Source of the DNA: Marsupella aquatica
Taxonomy: Eukaryota > Marchantiophyta
DNA: 64,000 nucleotides
Assembly: GCA_973895155.1 (NCBI GenBank)
Contig: OZ316891.1
Location: forward strand, 18,228,001-18,292,000
Reading direction: 5' to 3'
Shown piece by piece: positions 1-12,405 of the stretch. A program made the position numbers and the translations under genes. Every line of letters begins with the position of its first letter. The stretch's first letter is position 1. A model generated the notes under the pieces. The model was not told the DNA's origin. It saw nothing but the letters and a program-made list of their open reading frames with translations, and made no database searches.

Positions 1-356
1 CGGGAATGTAGGGTAAGCAACTGGAAGGTTGCATCATAGAACAAGGTACCCTGCTAGTTAGAGTAAACAATTTCAGGACCATAGAGGACATATGAAATGC
101 AGTGTGTCATCAAACAATGAACAGAGGATATCAATTGATAGAACCACAATTTCTCACATGAAGTCGTACTTGGCAAACTTAAGCCATCGCACTATCCAAT
201 AATTTACAAGTCATTAAAGTTACAGAGGAAATCAGAAGTAAAAGGAAGTACTTTGGACTGTATCACACACAAGCAAAAGAAGTTCTTGGTGATCCGAAGC
301 TGTACGATTGCTAGTGAAAGACATGCTATTCTTCCTAGCCACTTAAGAAAACGATA
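1..356 (-). other. Probable 3' UTR and downstream flank of the CPP1-like gene
   Basis: The stretch follows the CPP1 stop codon on the minus strand. It shows no coding pattern; the short open frames overlapping it are shadows of the last exon. The poly(A) site cannot be placed. Confidence 0.4.
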
Positions 357-2584
357 TCACCGTAAATACAAAGAAGTGAGGTATAATGACACTAGCACAA
401 ACTCACTAACAACAATGGCAGGGGATCCAATCCCGAGGAAGGGAACTATATCAACTCGTAACCAGGATTCCACCAATCCTCCAAGCACAGCTCCTGCAAC
501 CAAGCCTCCAATAGTGACGACTGTTGCTTTACCTGCATCCGGAGATGCACAATTAGCAGCCGGAAACACATTCTAAGTGACCATACTTGTAAATTGGCAC
601 AAGGATTCAGATTACGATATGCTAATCCGCTGGACCCACGGTACTGAACCAAAAGTCATGTAACAGTGAGAAGTCCCCAAAGCATGATTCCTCACTCTTA
701 CAAGGATCGCCTCCCTCATTCTCACACGACTATCGTTTAATATATGAGACAAAAAACTCCAGTCTATGTGCTTTTGGCCAAAGCAACGGTCATTGCCTTA
801 TGGCACTGATCGTATTTCATTACCCACTACACTATTTCTAGATTGAGACATTCAGAGAGTCTTAGATGGATTAGACAGCCACGCAGGGAGGCATCCGACA
901 CGAGTTAGAGCACACGCAAACAGTTATGGGAGATAAGAGGTACTAACGATACAGCAGTTAAAAATTGTACCGTCCAATAATACCAATTAGCACCACCCCA
1001 AATGGAGAAAATTCCAGAGACAGGACAAGAACAAAATACCTAATTTAATATTTTGCTTTCGAAGAAAATACAGGGAAGAACCAAAGCCAATAGCCAAGAT
1101 AAAGCCCGGAGCATCTGCTCCACTTCCGACTGCGGCCAGATTGGATGACGAAAGACCAGTGGCAAATGTCCATATAATAAGGGCCCCATATACGCCCGTT
1201 TGCAACACAACAGTATCAGGTGTAGGCTGTTGGACAGCTACTGGAGATTTTTGAAGAGCGCCTTTGAGCCAATCTGGACCACCTCCAGCAACCAGTGACT
1301 TAGCCTTCCTTACATCTGCATAGCGGATGCTGCTGTCAAGGACTTTCCCAGACCGGCGTTGTGACAAGCTCTGCATTAGCAGGGTATCATAGGCTGCCTC
1401 CAGCTGACAATTGCAACGATGTTGAAAAGTATCAATGCAACGAACCCAATTTTCAGTAAGTCTGTGACCTCAGAAACTTCTCATCAACGTTTCCGTAGAA
1501 TGTCTACCATCCCAAAACATAGTCATTAGCCACATGAAAGCTAATAACTCCTATCGAGCTGGTTTGATTGTCTATATTACATTCACAAAGAGAACAATGA
1601 GAGCACATTGTCATAGAGGTCAATTGGAACTTAGTAGCTCAAGCTTGAGCTTTCGGCATTGCGCCATTTCTTCCAACCCCAAAACATTAAATTGATCGAG
1701 TGTTTTCCACGTAGTCCAACCAATCTGACAGCTTTTCAACGAAAGAGGACAACCTCCATATTCCCATCCACCGCACCCAACATGATTCAGTGCTACAATC
1801 ATTCTGAGGCGTGGGAAAGTTAATGCAGATGGAAAGAGTAAAGATTTGATTGTCCCTTGCCAAAGAAGAGCGACGAGTTCACTAAGTCTGAATTCAATTT
1901 CTACTGCTCTAAAATACTAACTTGATGCTACCAAACATTCCATGTCGCAAGGGGACCTAAATCAAGGCGAGCCAGTCCACCACACCGAGGAAAATGATAA
2001 GTAGATCGAACAGTAAACGAGAAAAATTTGAGTGAATCAGCTTCATCTCGAAAATTAATTTCCAGCCCAAAATTTGTAGGAAATCTAAGACAATCCTTGA
2101 GGTGAAAGTGCTACAATTATTGGATCTTAGATCGCACTTAACGAGAGCTTACCTGCGAAATGCGATCCTGATCTCCCCCACTGCTATCGACAAGTTTTTT
2201 CTTTGCTCCTAGAATTTCGTCAAATGAGGCGCCCTCTCCAACCCCCAACAGCTTCAGAGCAGCTTCTAGAGTCATTTCCCCAGTACTAAACGAGTCATCT
2301 GTGCCCTTGGCAAAAGCTTCTCCGGGTCGACGACAACACCTCCCCCAGCTGGTCCATTCGGGGCTCCCGAAAGTGTTCTTTCCAGACAACGAACCCCTTG
2401 CTCGACTCCCAAAGAGAATGCTTCTTCCATTACTCCCTTTCAGACTCGAAGATGACGACGGTCTCGAACAAAATACTACAGAGGAAGTGCGCAAAGAAGC
2501 ACCGGAGGAAGCATTTAGACGAGATACAGAGTCTAATTTCACATCACAGGAGGACATGAAAGTCGGGGAGACCACGGCAGCCAT
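357..2584 (-). CDS. CPP1: Chaperone-like protein of POR1 (CPP1/CDF1-like), 3 exons
   Basis: Exons on the minus strand are 2153-2584, 1040-1403 and 357-532; they join in frame to 323 residues. The family (DUF3353) is a plastid membrane protein that stabilises light-dependent protochlorophyllide oxidoreductase during chlorophyll synthesis. Residues 1 to about 95 are Ser/Arg-rich, as in a transit peptide. About 103-165 form the J-like region (TLEAALKLLGV, then LEAAYDTLLMQSLSQRR). Four hydrophobic segments follow near 208-229, 243-258, 267-289 and 304-322, and the protein ends LYLTSLYLR, as remembered for plant CPP1. Donors (CAG/GTAAGC, TTAG/GTATTT) and both acceptors fit consensus; introns are 749 and 507 bp. 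The N-terminal extension looks longer than in Arabidopsis. The ATG at 2584 is the first in the open frame. Identity is from remembered family sequence. Confidence 0.9.
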
Positions 2585-3774
2585 GAGCCTACTTTTTTTC
2601 TTTTTTTACAGCTAAATAAGAACTGCGCAACCGAAAACGTAGTCCCAGGAAGCCTGTCGGTTAAATTCGCTTAACCTCCGTTCCTTCCCCTACTTAATAC
2701 AGAAACTGATTCTTCCCTTTTCTTTTCCTAAAAGAAAACGGTAACGAAATTGCTCCCGAAATGGAAGTCGACGACGCACACACAGAGTAAAAAGGCGTTG
2801 CCAGCTAGAAATGGATTTTTTCTCCTCAGCCGTCAGTTTTAGTAGCAGAAGATGAAAGACAGTTCGACGAATTTGATTGTACTGGATGGTACAGCTGTGT
2901 GAACCTCAACGACCTCATACTAAGTCGAGTAAACCACCACAGAAAAATGAAGCGAGAGAGATTCCAATTAATATGGCTCCTTACTTCTTTCCTTCTTGCC
3001 TCCTCCTGCTCTCTGTCCTGCCCTGCCCTGCCTTCGGCACCTCAAGCACCTGACCAACAGCGAACCGGACCTCGACGACACTGTCACTTAGGGATGATCG
3101 GATTCGGGCGGGCAAGCGCCTCAAAGTCGGACTACCGTACTCGACACAATTTCTAATTGTCTGTACAAGAAACGAAAGACTCAGCTAAAGACGATGACCC
3201 AACAAATCCAGTAGTGGAATTTCCAAACACCCCCTCCCCCGGCCCCAGCCCTCTCCCTCTCCCTCCTTAGCTGCCAGCAGATTGAACTGTAGACGGACGC
3301 CAACACCGCCTCACGCAAACGGCACCCGAAGAGTGCCGATAAAGCGCGCACGTCAATGCGTCTACTCGGGGAAGCGAGGCAGATGAGACGGGCGAGAGAA
3401 ATGCGAGGCGAGGATGCTAGGAGAGGAGAGGAGAGGAGAGGAGAGAACAGAGTAGAGGGAACAGAGTACCAAAGCAATTCGTCAGGCCACGGCGACTCGA
3501 TCAAATCTACTCGCGCACGTGAATTTATGCCAATGCCATGGCGGACCGCTCGATCGATCGATCTGCCGAAGGAAACCCCCAAATTCGCCAGCGTTTCCAC
3601 AGATTCCTCACTAGAGTAGAGTAGAGCTGAACCCTACGCCTACAGTTAGCTTCCGAGGGAGCGAGGGCGAGAGAGAGACAGAGTGAGAAGCATTCTGATG
3701 CTCCAATAGCGTTCGTCCAATGTTGCGTACCGTAACTGGCGTGGCTGGTCGTGGTAAACTACAGTACAACTCGG
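2585..3774. other. CPP1 5' flank; no gene seen
   Basis: This region lies upstream of the minus-strand CPP1 gene and should hold its 5' UTR and promoter. No convincing TATA box was found on the minus strand. It contains a purine-rich GAGAG pentanucleotide run (about 3419-3446). Open frames here lack any family resemblance and are low complexity. Confidence 0.4.
3419..3446. repeat. (GGAGA)n microsatellite
   Basis: About five and a half uninterrupted copies of a purine pentamer, in the CPP1 upstream flank. It accounts for the spurious Arg/Glu-rich frame that crosses it. Confidence 0.85.
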
Positions 3775-3949
3775 TTACTATGGTGATGGTGTGCGTGGTG
3801 GACCACAAGAATCTTCACGAGAGGGTTGGTGATTTGCTCTACTAACCCAATTACACCCAATTACCCTTTCCTTGACGGTAAATACATATGAAGAAAACAA
3901 TCTTGCATTGAAGGTAAATAGATATGAAGAAACCAAACTTGCATAATAA

Positions 3950-4195
3950 AAAAATTATGTTATTTCAAATAATTTTTGCCCCATTTTTGTTGTTTTTCAC
4001 CCTAATTTCAGTTTTGTATTTATTTGAAATCTATATCATTTTTACTTGAGACTCATAATCACTTTTGTCTGTATTAAGCATTACAGTCTAGAGACTTCAC
4101 CCTAGGCTTTTAAGAGTAGATTGGGTTCACTCTAGACCCTAGATCCTTAAGAGTAGACTTAGTTTGTGCTTTTATAATAAGATTTCATTTGACAT
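3950..4195 (+). repeat. Dispersed TCTAGAG/AAGAGTAGACTTAG repeat, plus copy
   Basis: This is the plus-strand relative of 22330-22510. It has CATTTTTGTTGTTTTTCACC, CACTTTTGTCTGTATT, GGTTCACTCTAGACCCTAGA and CTTAAGAGTAGACTTAGTTT, then TTTTATAATAAGATTT. It includes an extra internal TTCACCCTAGGCTTTTAAGA submotif absent from the inverted copy. Confidence 0.75.
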
Positions 4196-4745
4196 TAATT
4201 TTCACTAGGCAGTGGCTGTCTCCTTTGTATTAGAGGTTACTATGGTAATGGCATACATTTATGGACCAGAATCTTCACCAGGTAGTTCGTTTATTTTGTT
4301 TCATGTTTTCACTGGGCACTGGGTGTCTTTTTTGTGTTAGAGAGGGTTAAGATAATTATTCACTGACCTTTGTAGGGCCTTTAGGTTTTTAACAAACTTC
4401 TCTTTGTGACTAGTGAGGTTAATATGGTAATGGTGTATGTGGTTGACCAGAAAGAATCTTCACCAATTGGTTTGTGTATAATATCATTTTACATTTTGGC
4501 TATGCAGTGGGTGCCTCTTTTGTATTAGAGAGGCTGAGTTATTCACTATTCTTTGCAGGGCCCAAACTTTTGGCATTTGGTTTGTAGACAGAATTTTCTT
4601 TGTGACTTCGTGCAGTTACTATGGTGGTATACATGGTGGACCAGAAAGAATCTTACCAGATGGTTCGTGTATTTCATTTCACATTTTCACTAGGCAGTGG
4701 GTATCTCTTTTGTATTAGAGAGGCTGAGTTATTCACTATTCTTTG

Positions 4746-4872
4746 TAGGGCCCAACCTTTTTCTTTTTTTTGAATGAGCCCAAAGCTTTATTCGCAACGG
4801 AGCCCAGCAAAGCAGGGCGGAAACAACCTGTCTGGAGAGAGGAGACAGGAGAGAACCAAAACTAGGGCCCAA
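4746..4872 (-). mobile_element. Small poly(A) retroposon fragment with 10-bp target duplication
   Basis: A segment beginning with a T-rich run (4757-4771) and about 107 bp long splits one copy of the surrounding tandem repeat. It is bracketed by the identical 10-mer TAGGGCCCAA at 4746-4755 and 4863-4872. Other copies of the host repeat run through this 10-mer without interruption, so the empty site can be reconstructed. T-run next to one duplication arm means a poly(A) tail on the minus strand, the hallmark of target-primed insertion by LINE or SINE machinery. No coding potential remains, and the source family is unknown. Confidence 0.65.
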
Positions 4873-5480
4873 ACTTTTGGCATTAGTTTTGTAGACAAAA
4901 TTTTCTTTGTGACTTCGTGCAGTTATTATGGTGGTATACGTGGTGGACCAGAAAGAATCTTACCAGATGGTTCGTGTATTTTATTTCACATTTTCACTAG
5001 GCAGTGGGTGTCTCGTTTGTAGCACAGATTACTATGGTAATGGCGTACGTGGTGGACCAGAAAGAATCTTCACCAAATGGTTTGTGTATTTCATTCCACA
5101 ATTTCACTAGGCAGTGGGTGTCCCTTTTGTATTGAGTATTCACTGTTCCTTTGTAGGGCCCAAGCTTTTGGCTTTGAGTTTGTAAGCAAATTTCTCGTCC
5201 TGACTCTCTTATTCAATTTACTCTTGAACTGTAATTGGCTCAGTGGGTGTCTGGTCGACCGAGAAAGTGGGTTAATCCATTGAATGCCGTTGTTTGTGGG
5301 AAAGGCCTTTTTTTTTAATTAGAGAGGCCTGAGGTATTCATTCTTCTTTGTGGGGGCCAGTCTATTAGCTTTAGGTTTGTAGACAAATTTCTGGTTGTGA
5401 CTCTCCTATGCAATTTACTCTGGAACTCTCATAGGCTCAGTGGATGTCTTTTTTGTATTAGAAAGGGTTGAGATATTCAG

Positions 5481-7900
5481 TAGGGACTCCCATGAGGGTC
5501 ATTTATTAAGAAAATACTTCCAGGCACCATAGTGTTCCACGTCATCATGGCATGCAACAAACACGACTACTCTTTGTTGGGAATCAAAATAACTACCACT
5601 TTCTTGTTTTCGTTAATTTTGGAAAAAAATCCTGGTCGCCACACCGTAAATCCTTGTCACTACTTTTCCCTCATTTTCTCTAGACTCCTATTGCTCATGA
5701 GAGAGAGTTGCAAGCTCAAACTTGTTCTACTCCTCTTCCTAAACGTTGCTCTCTTCAATCAATCGGTCAAGCAATCTGCTGATCAAGATTTGTTGTTGGA
5801 TCCTGTTGGCGCCGGGGTTGGCGCCTTTCTGCACCAAGGTGGCAAGGTGAGAGGCCAAATTCCCTGCAATTTGCAAGTGTTTTGTGATTCCCTAGAGTGA
5901 GTTACATCATTTCTTAAAGATGAGTAATTTTCAGATGTGTCATTAATAGCTCAAAAGTGACCCAAAAAGTTACTTAACACAATTCATGCATAGCGAAAAA
6001 GTGTTATAACAGATTTAATGTGTAACACTCATTTACGAGTAGAGCCAGATATCCTCTGTTCTCAAATTAAGGTGAGTAACACTACTTACAGCAAAGTGTG
6101 GTATGCTTAATCAAAGGCTTGCAAAACTATAGTAGAAGATATGGATGATCGCATTACAAATTAACTGTGTGTACTTTAGACGTTGATTATTAATATTTAA
6201 TTTGACTTAATCTCTTTTCTTTGTCGTGTACAGTCTACCGTGTCTAAGTGCAGCGTGTATAACTGCATTCTGTGGGTAACTTACTGCAGGGCGTTTGAGT
6301 CGTCCCTCAATATTATAGCAAATTCCTTTGTAAATGCACCAAAAAATGCACCGTTTGTAAGTGCAGGTCGTCCGTCACTAAACGACAAATACATAAGGGC
6401 ATTTTCCATCTATAAGAGTATAGATGCATTAATCAATGACTGCAACACATATGATAGAAACATTTATTGATAAGTGCAACAAACAACTACACATTGTAGT
6501 TTCATGCACTTATTCAGTTCAATCGTGCACTATGAGTATTCTGGGTATGAGAAGTCTATGTATATGACCTGACAAGACATTTGTGGAAATGCATTAGTGA
6601 TTTCATAGACATTTATTGGAAAGTGCAACAGACACATATGGAGAAGTGCACCGTGCACTTATGATGAAGTGCATAACGTGGATAACTGCAGGCTTGGGGT
6701 GTCTTCCCGGGAGCCTGCACTTAGACACGGTAGACTGTATGTGGTGTATGTGGTGTATGCCGTGTATGCCACTTTTGGTCCTCTCTGGACTTTTTCTCTT
6801 TTTCTCTTTTCCTTCTTGTATTCTGTTGTCCAAGTTCCATCATAACTTTAATAAAGTCAGCTTATGATTATGTCATGCAAGAGAAACTGGTGGTGACTGG
6901 GACACAAGGATTGCAGGACATGAGTCTTCAAGCAGAGGTGCACTAGAGACAATTAATGTCCCAAAGATGACGATCAAACCTTTTACTAGTTGAGAGATGA
7001 AAATTTTATGAAAGTAGTTGTAAAACAACTGTAAAGACCATGCATTTGCTTTAAAGTTCCAAAACAAATGCCCCTCTTTCTGTAGCCTTACTTGCAGTCC
7101 AAACAGTAAGTACCATAGATTTCGTTAGTTCCATTTGTCAACCTTGTTCCTTCAAGAAATATATCCAAGCATGTGGTGCCACTAAAGTTTTTAAGGCTCA
7201 GATGGGATCTCTATCCAAACCTGAACTCAGGGTCACAGTCCCGCTCAAGGTGGGTTCCCAAAATGCTCCTTGCATTGAAATCAATTGGTGTACTCTACAT
7301 CCATGCCATCCTGATTAAATGTACTTTTTGATAGATCCCATGCAAGCTTAAGAATTTTATTCATGCAATTTTTAAAAAACTATGGTGATAAAGTGTTCTC
7401 TTTAATTTTTTTAAAATTTTTTTATTTAAATATGGTGATCTATACTTGTTGGCACAAAAGAAGAGCCCATTTTATGAACAGAAATACATATCACAATCTG
7501 CTATTATGATTTACTATTCCCAGCAATATAACACAAAATCTCACCCCACCAACAAACTTCATCACGGTTGTGGTGGTCAGCCTTAGATGAATGGAAGCAT
7601 TTTTTCCACCTACTGTAATGCTGCTAACTTCAATATGGATTTTGTGCATTCATATATACATAACTAACCCAATGCACAGTTGTCATTGAGACCATTTTGT
7701 CATTGCAAAAATTAAATATTGTCAAAGCACAAGTGTGTTGTCCATGGGCAATGTGGGGCAATTTCATAGGGAGGGAGTCCAGATGATAGGGCAATTTCTT
7801 TGGTAGGGAAGGTGACAACAAATATGCTCATAGAGGAGACCATTTTGCCAAATTCTACGGTCAGCAAAAATCATTATGGAGATAGGTAGTAAGAAAAGAG
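5481..7900. other. Intergenic; TGCACTT-rich patch, no supported gene
   Basis: The AT-rich spacer contains many copies of the heptamer AAGTGCA or its complement, especially at 6240-6760. Similar patches recur near 22.6-23.0 kb and 53.3-53.5 kb. An open frame at 5532-5900 and a 70-codon frame near 7100-7317 lack recognisable domains and are not called genes. Confidence 0.35.
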
Positions 7901-7919
7901 CAAGATCCTCTACTATAAT

Positions 7920-8570
7920 AGACTAGCAATGCATGGGTTATTATAGATGTTGAGATGAGAAAAGATGTCGAGGTTGAGAAAAGATGTCGAGGTGAAGAAA
8001 AAATGTCAAGCCAGGTGAGAAAAGATCTCAAGGAGAGAAAAAGATGCTGAAGGGAGAAAATATGTCAAGTGAGAGAAAAATTGTCATGGTGAAATAAAGA
8101 CCTGAAGGCAAGGTAAAATATGTTAAGAAGAGATAAATATTTCAATATTAAAAAAATGTCAAGGTGAGACAAAAATATATATAAGTTTTGCGATGTAGTT
8201 GTTGAGGCATATTATGTGTGATCTTGGCCATACAGTTGTTGTGGTTGTATTCAATACCCGGTGCATTGCACACATGAAAATTGGAGGCGTGAGATAACAA
8301 CTACCGCATCAAAGAATCCAAGCACAATTGAGTGACAGGAAATATATGTTTCTTTTGCTGTTAAATTGTCAAAGAAATCAGTTTTTAATTTTTTTAATTA
8401 ATGTTCAAAAGTTTTTCAAAATTTTTCAAAAGTTATGGAATTCAAAAGCAGGTCAGGGCAGGCTAAAGGGCAGCTTGGGCAGACATTCATTTTAGATGGG
8501 GTGTATGGATAGATCTGACGGTGTAAAAAAACAATATTTTGATGAAGGGTTATGATTGGTTAGTGCTTTT
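7920..8570 (+). mobile_element. Non-autonomous element copy A (inverted relative to copy B at 36.65-37.8 kb)
   Basis: It starts with an array of an approximately 20-bp unit of the form GAGAAAAGATGTCGAGGT (about 7955-8180). A palindromic CGGTGCATTGCACAC core follows near 8258-8272, then an AT-rich tract and a conserved stretch reading GGGCAGCTTGGGCAG and GGGGTGTATGGATAG (8470-8515). The same blocks appear in inverted orientation at 36.65-37.8 kb. There is no open frame of note. The palindrome and absence of terminal inverted repeats suggest a Helitron derivative, but that class assignment is inference. Confidence 0.55.
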
Positions 8571-9468
8571 CCTTCTTGCTGGAAAACCGTGCACACCAAA
8601 TAGGTCACTTTTTGGTTTATTCTTTTCATTTTTTCAAATTTTCATTTTTTCAAGCCAAAATAGCAAGCCAAATTTGAATGACGAGCACTGCATTTTTTGG
8701 CACAACAGTTCATTATAGTTTTTGATAGGGTACAATATTATTGATAGTAAGTGATATTGAACAGAAATGTTACTGCGTATAATTGAGATGGCCAAGTTGT
8801 CAGCAAGACTGTCTAACAACTAGATTTCAAAGAGTGTGCAAGTCACAAGGTGAGTGTCAAGTTCCTGGTTGGGTTAGGTCCATCTCAAGGTTACCAGAAA
8901 ACGTCAAGGTAATTGAACAAGCAGAGTGGCTTCCCATAAGAATGATATTTCTTCAGCAGACCCTGAGAAAGAAAGAAAGAACCAGATTGTATGTTACAAA
9001 ATTTATATATATGGAAGATATTTAGATGGGATATCATATTGGGGCTGGGAGCACCTATGTCCAGTAATGCACTTCAGTATGGAGAGGAAGCAAATTAAAA
9101 TATTAAGCCACTTCAGTATATTGAAAATAAAGTCGTGCTCAGAAGCAAACACAAACTTCGAGTACAGTTTTGAAGCTGTCCTGAGATCCCAACATCAATT
9201 GAGTAAATTGCTCTCCCTCTCATCCATCCCATGATCTCCACCTGATCACTGGACCTCACATGAGTCACAGCCAGTCTTAATTAAAGCACAACAAAGCAAG
9301 CAGAGAAAATAGCCCAAAGTTTGGGGGAAAACAACTTCTCTGAGCGAGATGTCCAAACTCTTCTTCAATGAATTTCTTTCTGAATGAGGTGTAGAAGGTG
9401 AGGAGGAGGAGGAGGAGGAGAAGGAAGAGGAAGGTAGGAGAGGACGGAGAGGAGGAGCTGATAGAGAG
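8571..9468. other. Spacer and 5' flank/UTR of the TDRD3-like gene
   Basis: The left part is AT-rich spacer without a gene. The right part leads into the gene starting at 9469 and includes a GGA-trinucleotide run (about 9400-9421) in the probable 5' UTR. No clear TATA box was seen. Confidence 0.4.
9400..9421. repeat. (GGA)n microsatellite in probable 5' UTR
   Basis: About seven copies of GGA followed by imperfect purine sequence, 50-70 bp before the start codon of the TDRD3-like gene. Confidence 0.8.
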
Positions 9469-12405
9469 ATGGAGATGGAGAAGCAGATTGAGATTAAGCT
9501 CGAGAAAGAAGGATGGAACTTGCAGGCGAACGTTGTGGACCAGACGTTGGAGCAATTGATCCAGAGCAGCGGTGGCGGAGAGGAGGATAGGAAAACCTTG
9601 GAGGGAGTTTTGAGGACAGAGCTTTTGGACACGGACATCAGGCGCACTGGTGCTCGCTCCTTGCCGGATGCGCAGACCTTACTCCACACTCGCGTCTTGC
9701 AAGGGCTTAGAGTCCTCCAGGTGAGTTTTGCTTGATTTACATCGCTGCCAGTCTTACCCATCTGTCCATCCGTTCATCCATCGTACTCGGACATTTGATG
9801 AAGTCTCTCTCTCTGAATTGGGCATTTGGAGTTTGATATCTGATAAATCATTTGACCCTCTTGTCTTTTGCTCTAAGTAGCCTTTGGCTTCCTATTCGTG
9901 TGTGATACTTGTTCCTGCAATGGGGTTCTTTGACGAAGGGTGTATACGGAATTCTCGAATGTTTTAATCTCATGAGCAGGCTGATTGTTAATTATTTGTT
10001 TATGAGCTAAATCTTTGCTCGCCTGTCATGGTTTTCTTTGTGCAAATTGGGCAGATTTTGTCTGTGAATGATATCAGCCAAAGCAGTAAGAGAGCTGCCG
10101 CGGGCGGCAATCAGAAAGATCGACTACTGAGGTTTCGGTTGACGGACGGCCATACCCCTGTCACAGCCATCGAGTTCAAGCCTATTCCGTCAGTTTCTCA
10201 GGATCTTCCTCCGGGCACAAAGGTGGGTACCTCGTTATCGAATTCTGAATACAAACAGAGAATGTTATGTTAAACCCTCAACCCTTATCTCAAAGTGCGG
10301 GAATTGTTCAGGGCCATGTTAACATGAAAAGGTTGAGCCAGAACTCGGAAGAGTGTTAGCTTGAGAGAAATAATTATTCATTGTCCATATGTACTCCACC
10401 GGGCAAAAGATCCTAATGTGCATAGGGCGTTCCCAGAATCCAGATGCTGCAACGAGAACATGGGTAGCAAAAGTAGGAGACTAACATGAGACCGCATCCT
10501 GATCTCCACCACCTCTCTCATGAACTGCCAATCGGTTTTGGATCACGTGTTGCGAAAACTCATGCCCCCTGAAAAGTAGGACGCAGCTAGGCTCCCTAGG
10601 GTTTGTGCGCCCATGTTTTCGTACTTTTTGGATCGCTTCACAAGGGTCTATGATGTATCCACTCAATATCGTACAAGTGCAATTGCTGAAATGCAGTACT
10701 GATTATGACTTCCATAGGTGCATAGAGAGAGTGCACATAGATATTAAGGAACTTCATTCCAGTATTTTACTTCTGGGGGGGTTTGCGCTGCGTTTGATTG
10801 TCATCATACAAATGGCTGTTCTTTTAGGTGGTGCTGGGAAACTCAGTACCAGTACATACAGGAGTACTACTGCTTGATGTCAACTGTGTTCGGGTTCTGG
10901 GCGGCCATGTGCAAGCCATGTATGATGCTTGGGAGATGGACCGCAAGTACTCAGGGATTGCTCGTGAAGCAGCGAGCAAATTGTCGCTCCCTGAAGGTGT
11001 GACAGGACCACCCCCTTTTCGAGCCTTACAACTTGGAAGAAAAACTCGCCCAGGCAGTGGACCAACATTGCAGACTACCAAGCAGGACCCCAATAGCCGT
11101 GAGTGAAATGTGCTCTGCCCGCCTGCAATTTACCTTATTTGTTGGCTGGCAATGAGTAGGCTTTTTCCTCTCATAGACAGGATGATTAATCTGCTTGCTA
11201 ATAATGCAGGAACAGGTGTTGTGGATAGTAGGACTCAGCCAGCTAAAACGGATACTCAAGCAGCTGAAGTTTTCCAAACCCATGTCAAGAAAGACGATGG
11301 CCCCAGCAAGCCAAAGCCAGCTATCCGTCCTGGAGCGGAACCTTACCGGCCAAGAGTAGGTGTCACTGTTAAAGACGCTTCATCAGCTGTTAAGTCTAGT
11401 TCTGTTGAAGGAACACCTTCACCCCCAACAAAAAGTGCAGACTCTGATGGTGTACGTCCAGAGTCAAGCTTATATCTCCATCGTATGGAGAAAGCCATAG
11501 ATGAGCACTCCACACCAGCTAGTCAAGTTCCCTCAGGTGAGTGTTGCCAGGAATAGTTCACACATTTTGCCGCCTTAAATTCAAGTGGATGACTCCTCGT
11601 TACTGACCTCATTATGATACTGTCACGTGGAATACCACCAAGACCGAGTTGAGTTCTGGAATAATGAAAGATGCATTTCTCTGCAATTTTGTTGTTGTTG
11701 GTGTGTTTTGTGTAGGTGTTTCAGCAAATCCTGCATCAGCTGGGAGCTTGGAGATAAAAGTGGATGAGAGATCAAGACACATAGATCAAAACATAAAGGA
11801 CGTGATCTCCCTGGGCATAGACAATACCCCTTTGCAGAACCGAAAAGCTGCTCAGAAGCTCTTAGAAAAGAATATTGATACCGATTGGAAGAGAGGAGGC
11901 GGTAGAGGAGCCGAGGGAAGGGGGAGAGGTGGAAGAAGGGGAGGACGAGGACGTGACAGAGAGGATGATGTATCCACTATGACATTAGATGAATGGGAAG
12001 CGAGAAAGAGCTCTGGAAACAGTTCTGCCAGAGATGTCAACACTAATCAGTTTGGAGGAAGCTATGAGACTGACGAGGACTTGGCTCGGAGACTACAGCA
12101 GCAGTTGGACTTAGAGAGTTCACAGGTATGGATGAGGCATCGTCGATATAAAGTTAGAAGGGAAAGGCCCACTTGATCTCAACTTCCCGTTGTCCTAGTT
12201 TCTCATGCTTACTTTGTTAGACTAATGACTGAGGCATTCGCTTGTGCAGGGAGGACCTTCAAACCAAATAGATCCTGCAGCACAGCTCAGGGCAAGCATG
12301 TTTAACTTTACCCAAGGAGTTCCAACAGGTGATGAAGGCGTTGGAGGAAGAGGTAGAGGAAGGGGAAGGGGGAGAGGACGAGGGAGAGGACGAAGGCACG
12401 GTTAA
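9469..12405 (+). CDS. TDRD3/RMI1-type OB-fold protein with C-terminal RGG tail, 6 exons
   Basis: Exons are 9469-9720, 10055-10222, 10828-11098, 11210-11536, 11716-12125 and 12250-12405, giving 527 residues with consistent phases. Residues about 1-185 match the DUF1767/OB-fold N-terminus of TDRD3 and RMI1: GWNLQANVV, LLDTDIR, then LRFRLTDGHTPVTAIEF, PPGTKV and LLLDVNCVRVLGGHV. In animals TDRD3 is a scaffold for topoisomerase 3-beta acting on RNA and R-loops; that role here is inference. A long polar linker follows, with Arg/Gly-rich runs near 390-415 and an uninterrupted RG repeat at the C-terminus (about 510-527), typical of nucleic-acid-binding arginine-methylation sites. I see no Tudor domain. 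The start at 9469 has an in-frame second Met two codons later. Confidence 0.85.

Larger units (their letters stand above)
3775..5480. repeat. Degenerate tandem repeat tract, about 100-300 bp between copies
   Basis: A module reading roughly ACTATGGT...GTGGACCAGAAAGAATCTT...TTTCACT.GGCAGTGGGTGTCT recurs with starts near 3775, 4238, 4430, 4616, 4920 and 5028. Its second half (TAGGGCCCAAACTTTTGGC...TTTGTAGACAAA) recurs near 4555, 4863, 5155 and, more diverged, 5350. Copies are clearly related but diverged, spacing is irregular, and one copy is split by a small insertion at 4746-4872. Open frames within it are periodic artefacts of the repeat. Confidence 0.75.

Noticed and set aside
5532-5900. 122-codon plus-strand frame with a hydrophobic segment resembling a signal peptide
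   Set aside because: No family resemblance, no promoter or splice context, and it lies in AT-rich spacer; the hydrophobic run is explained by T-rich composition.
7049-7317. Open stretch of about 89 codons without a start, peptide-like near TVPLKVGSQNAP
   Set aside because: No recognised domain and no flanking exons; could be a chance frame or a worn transposon fragment.
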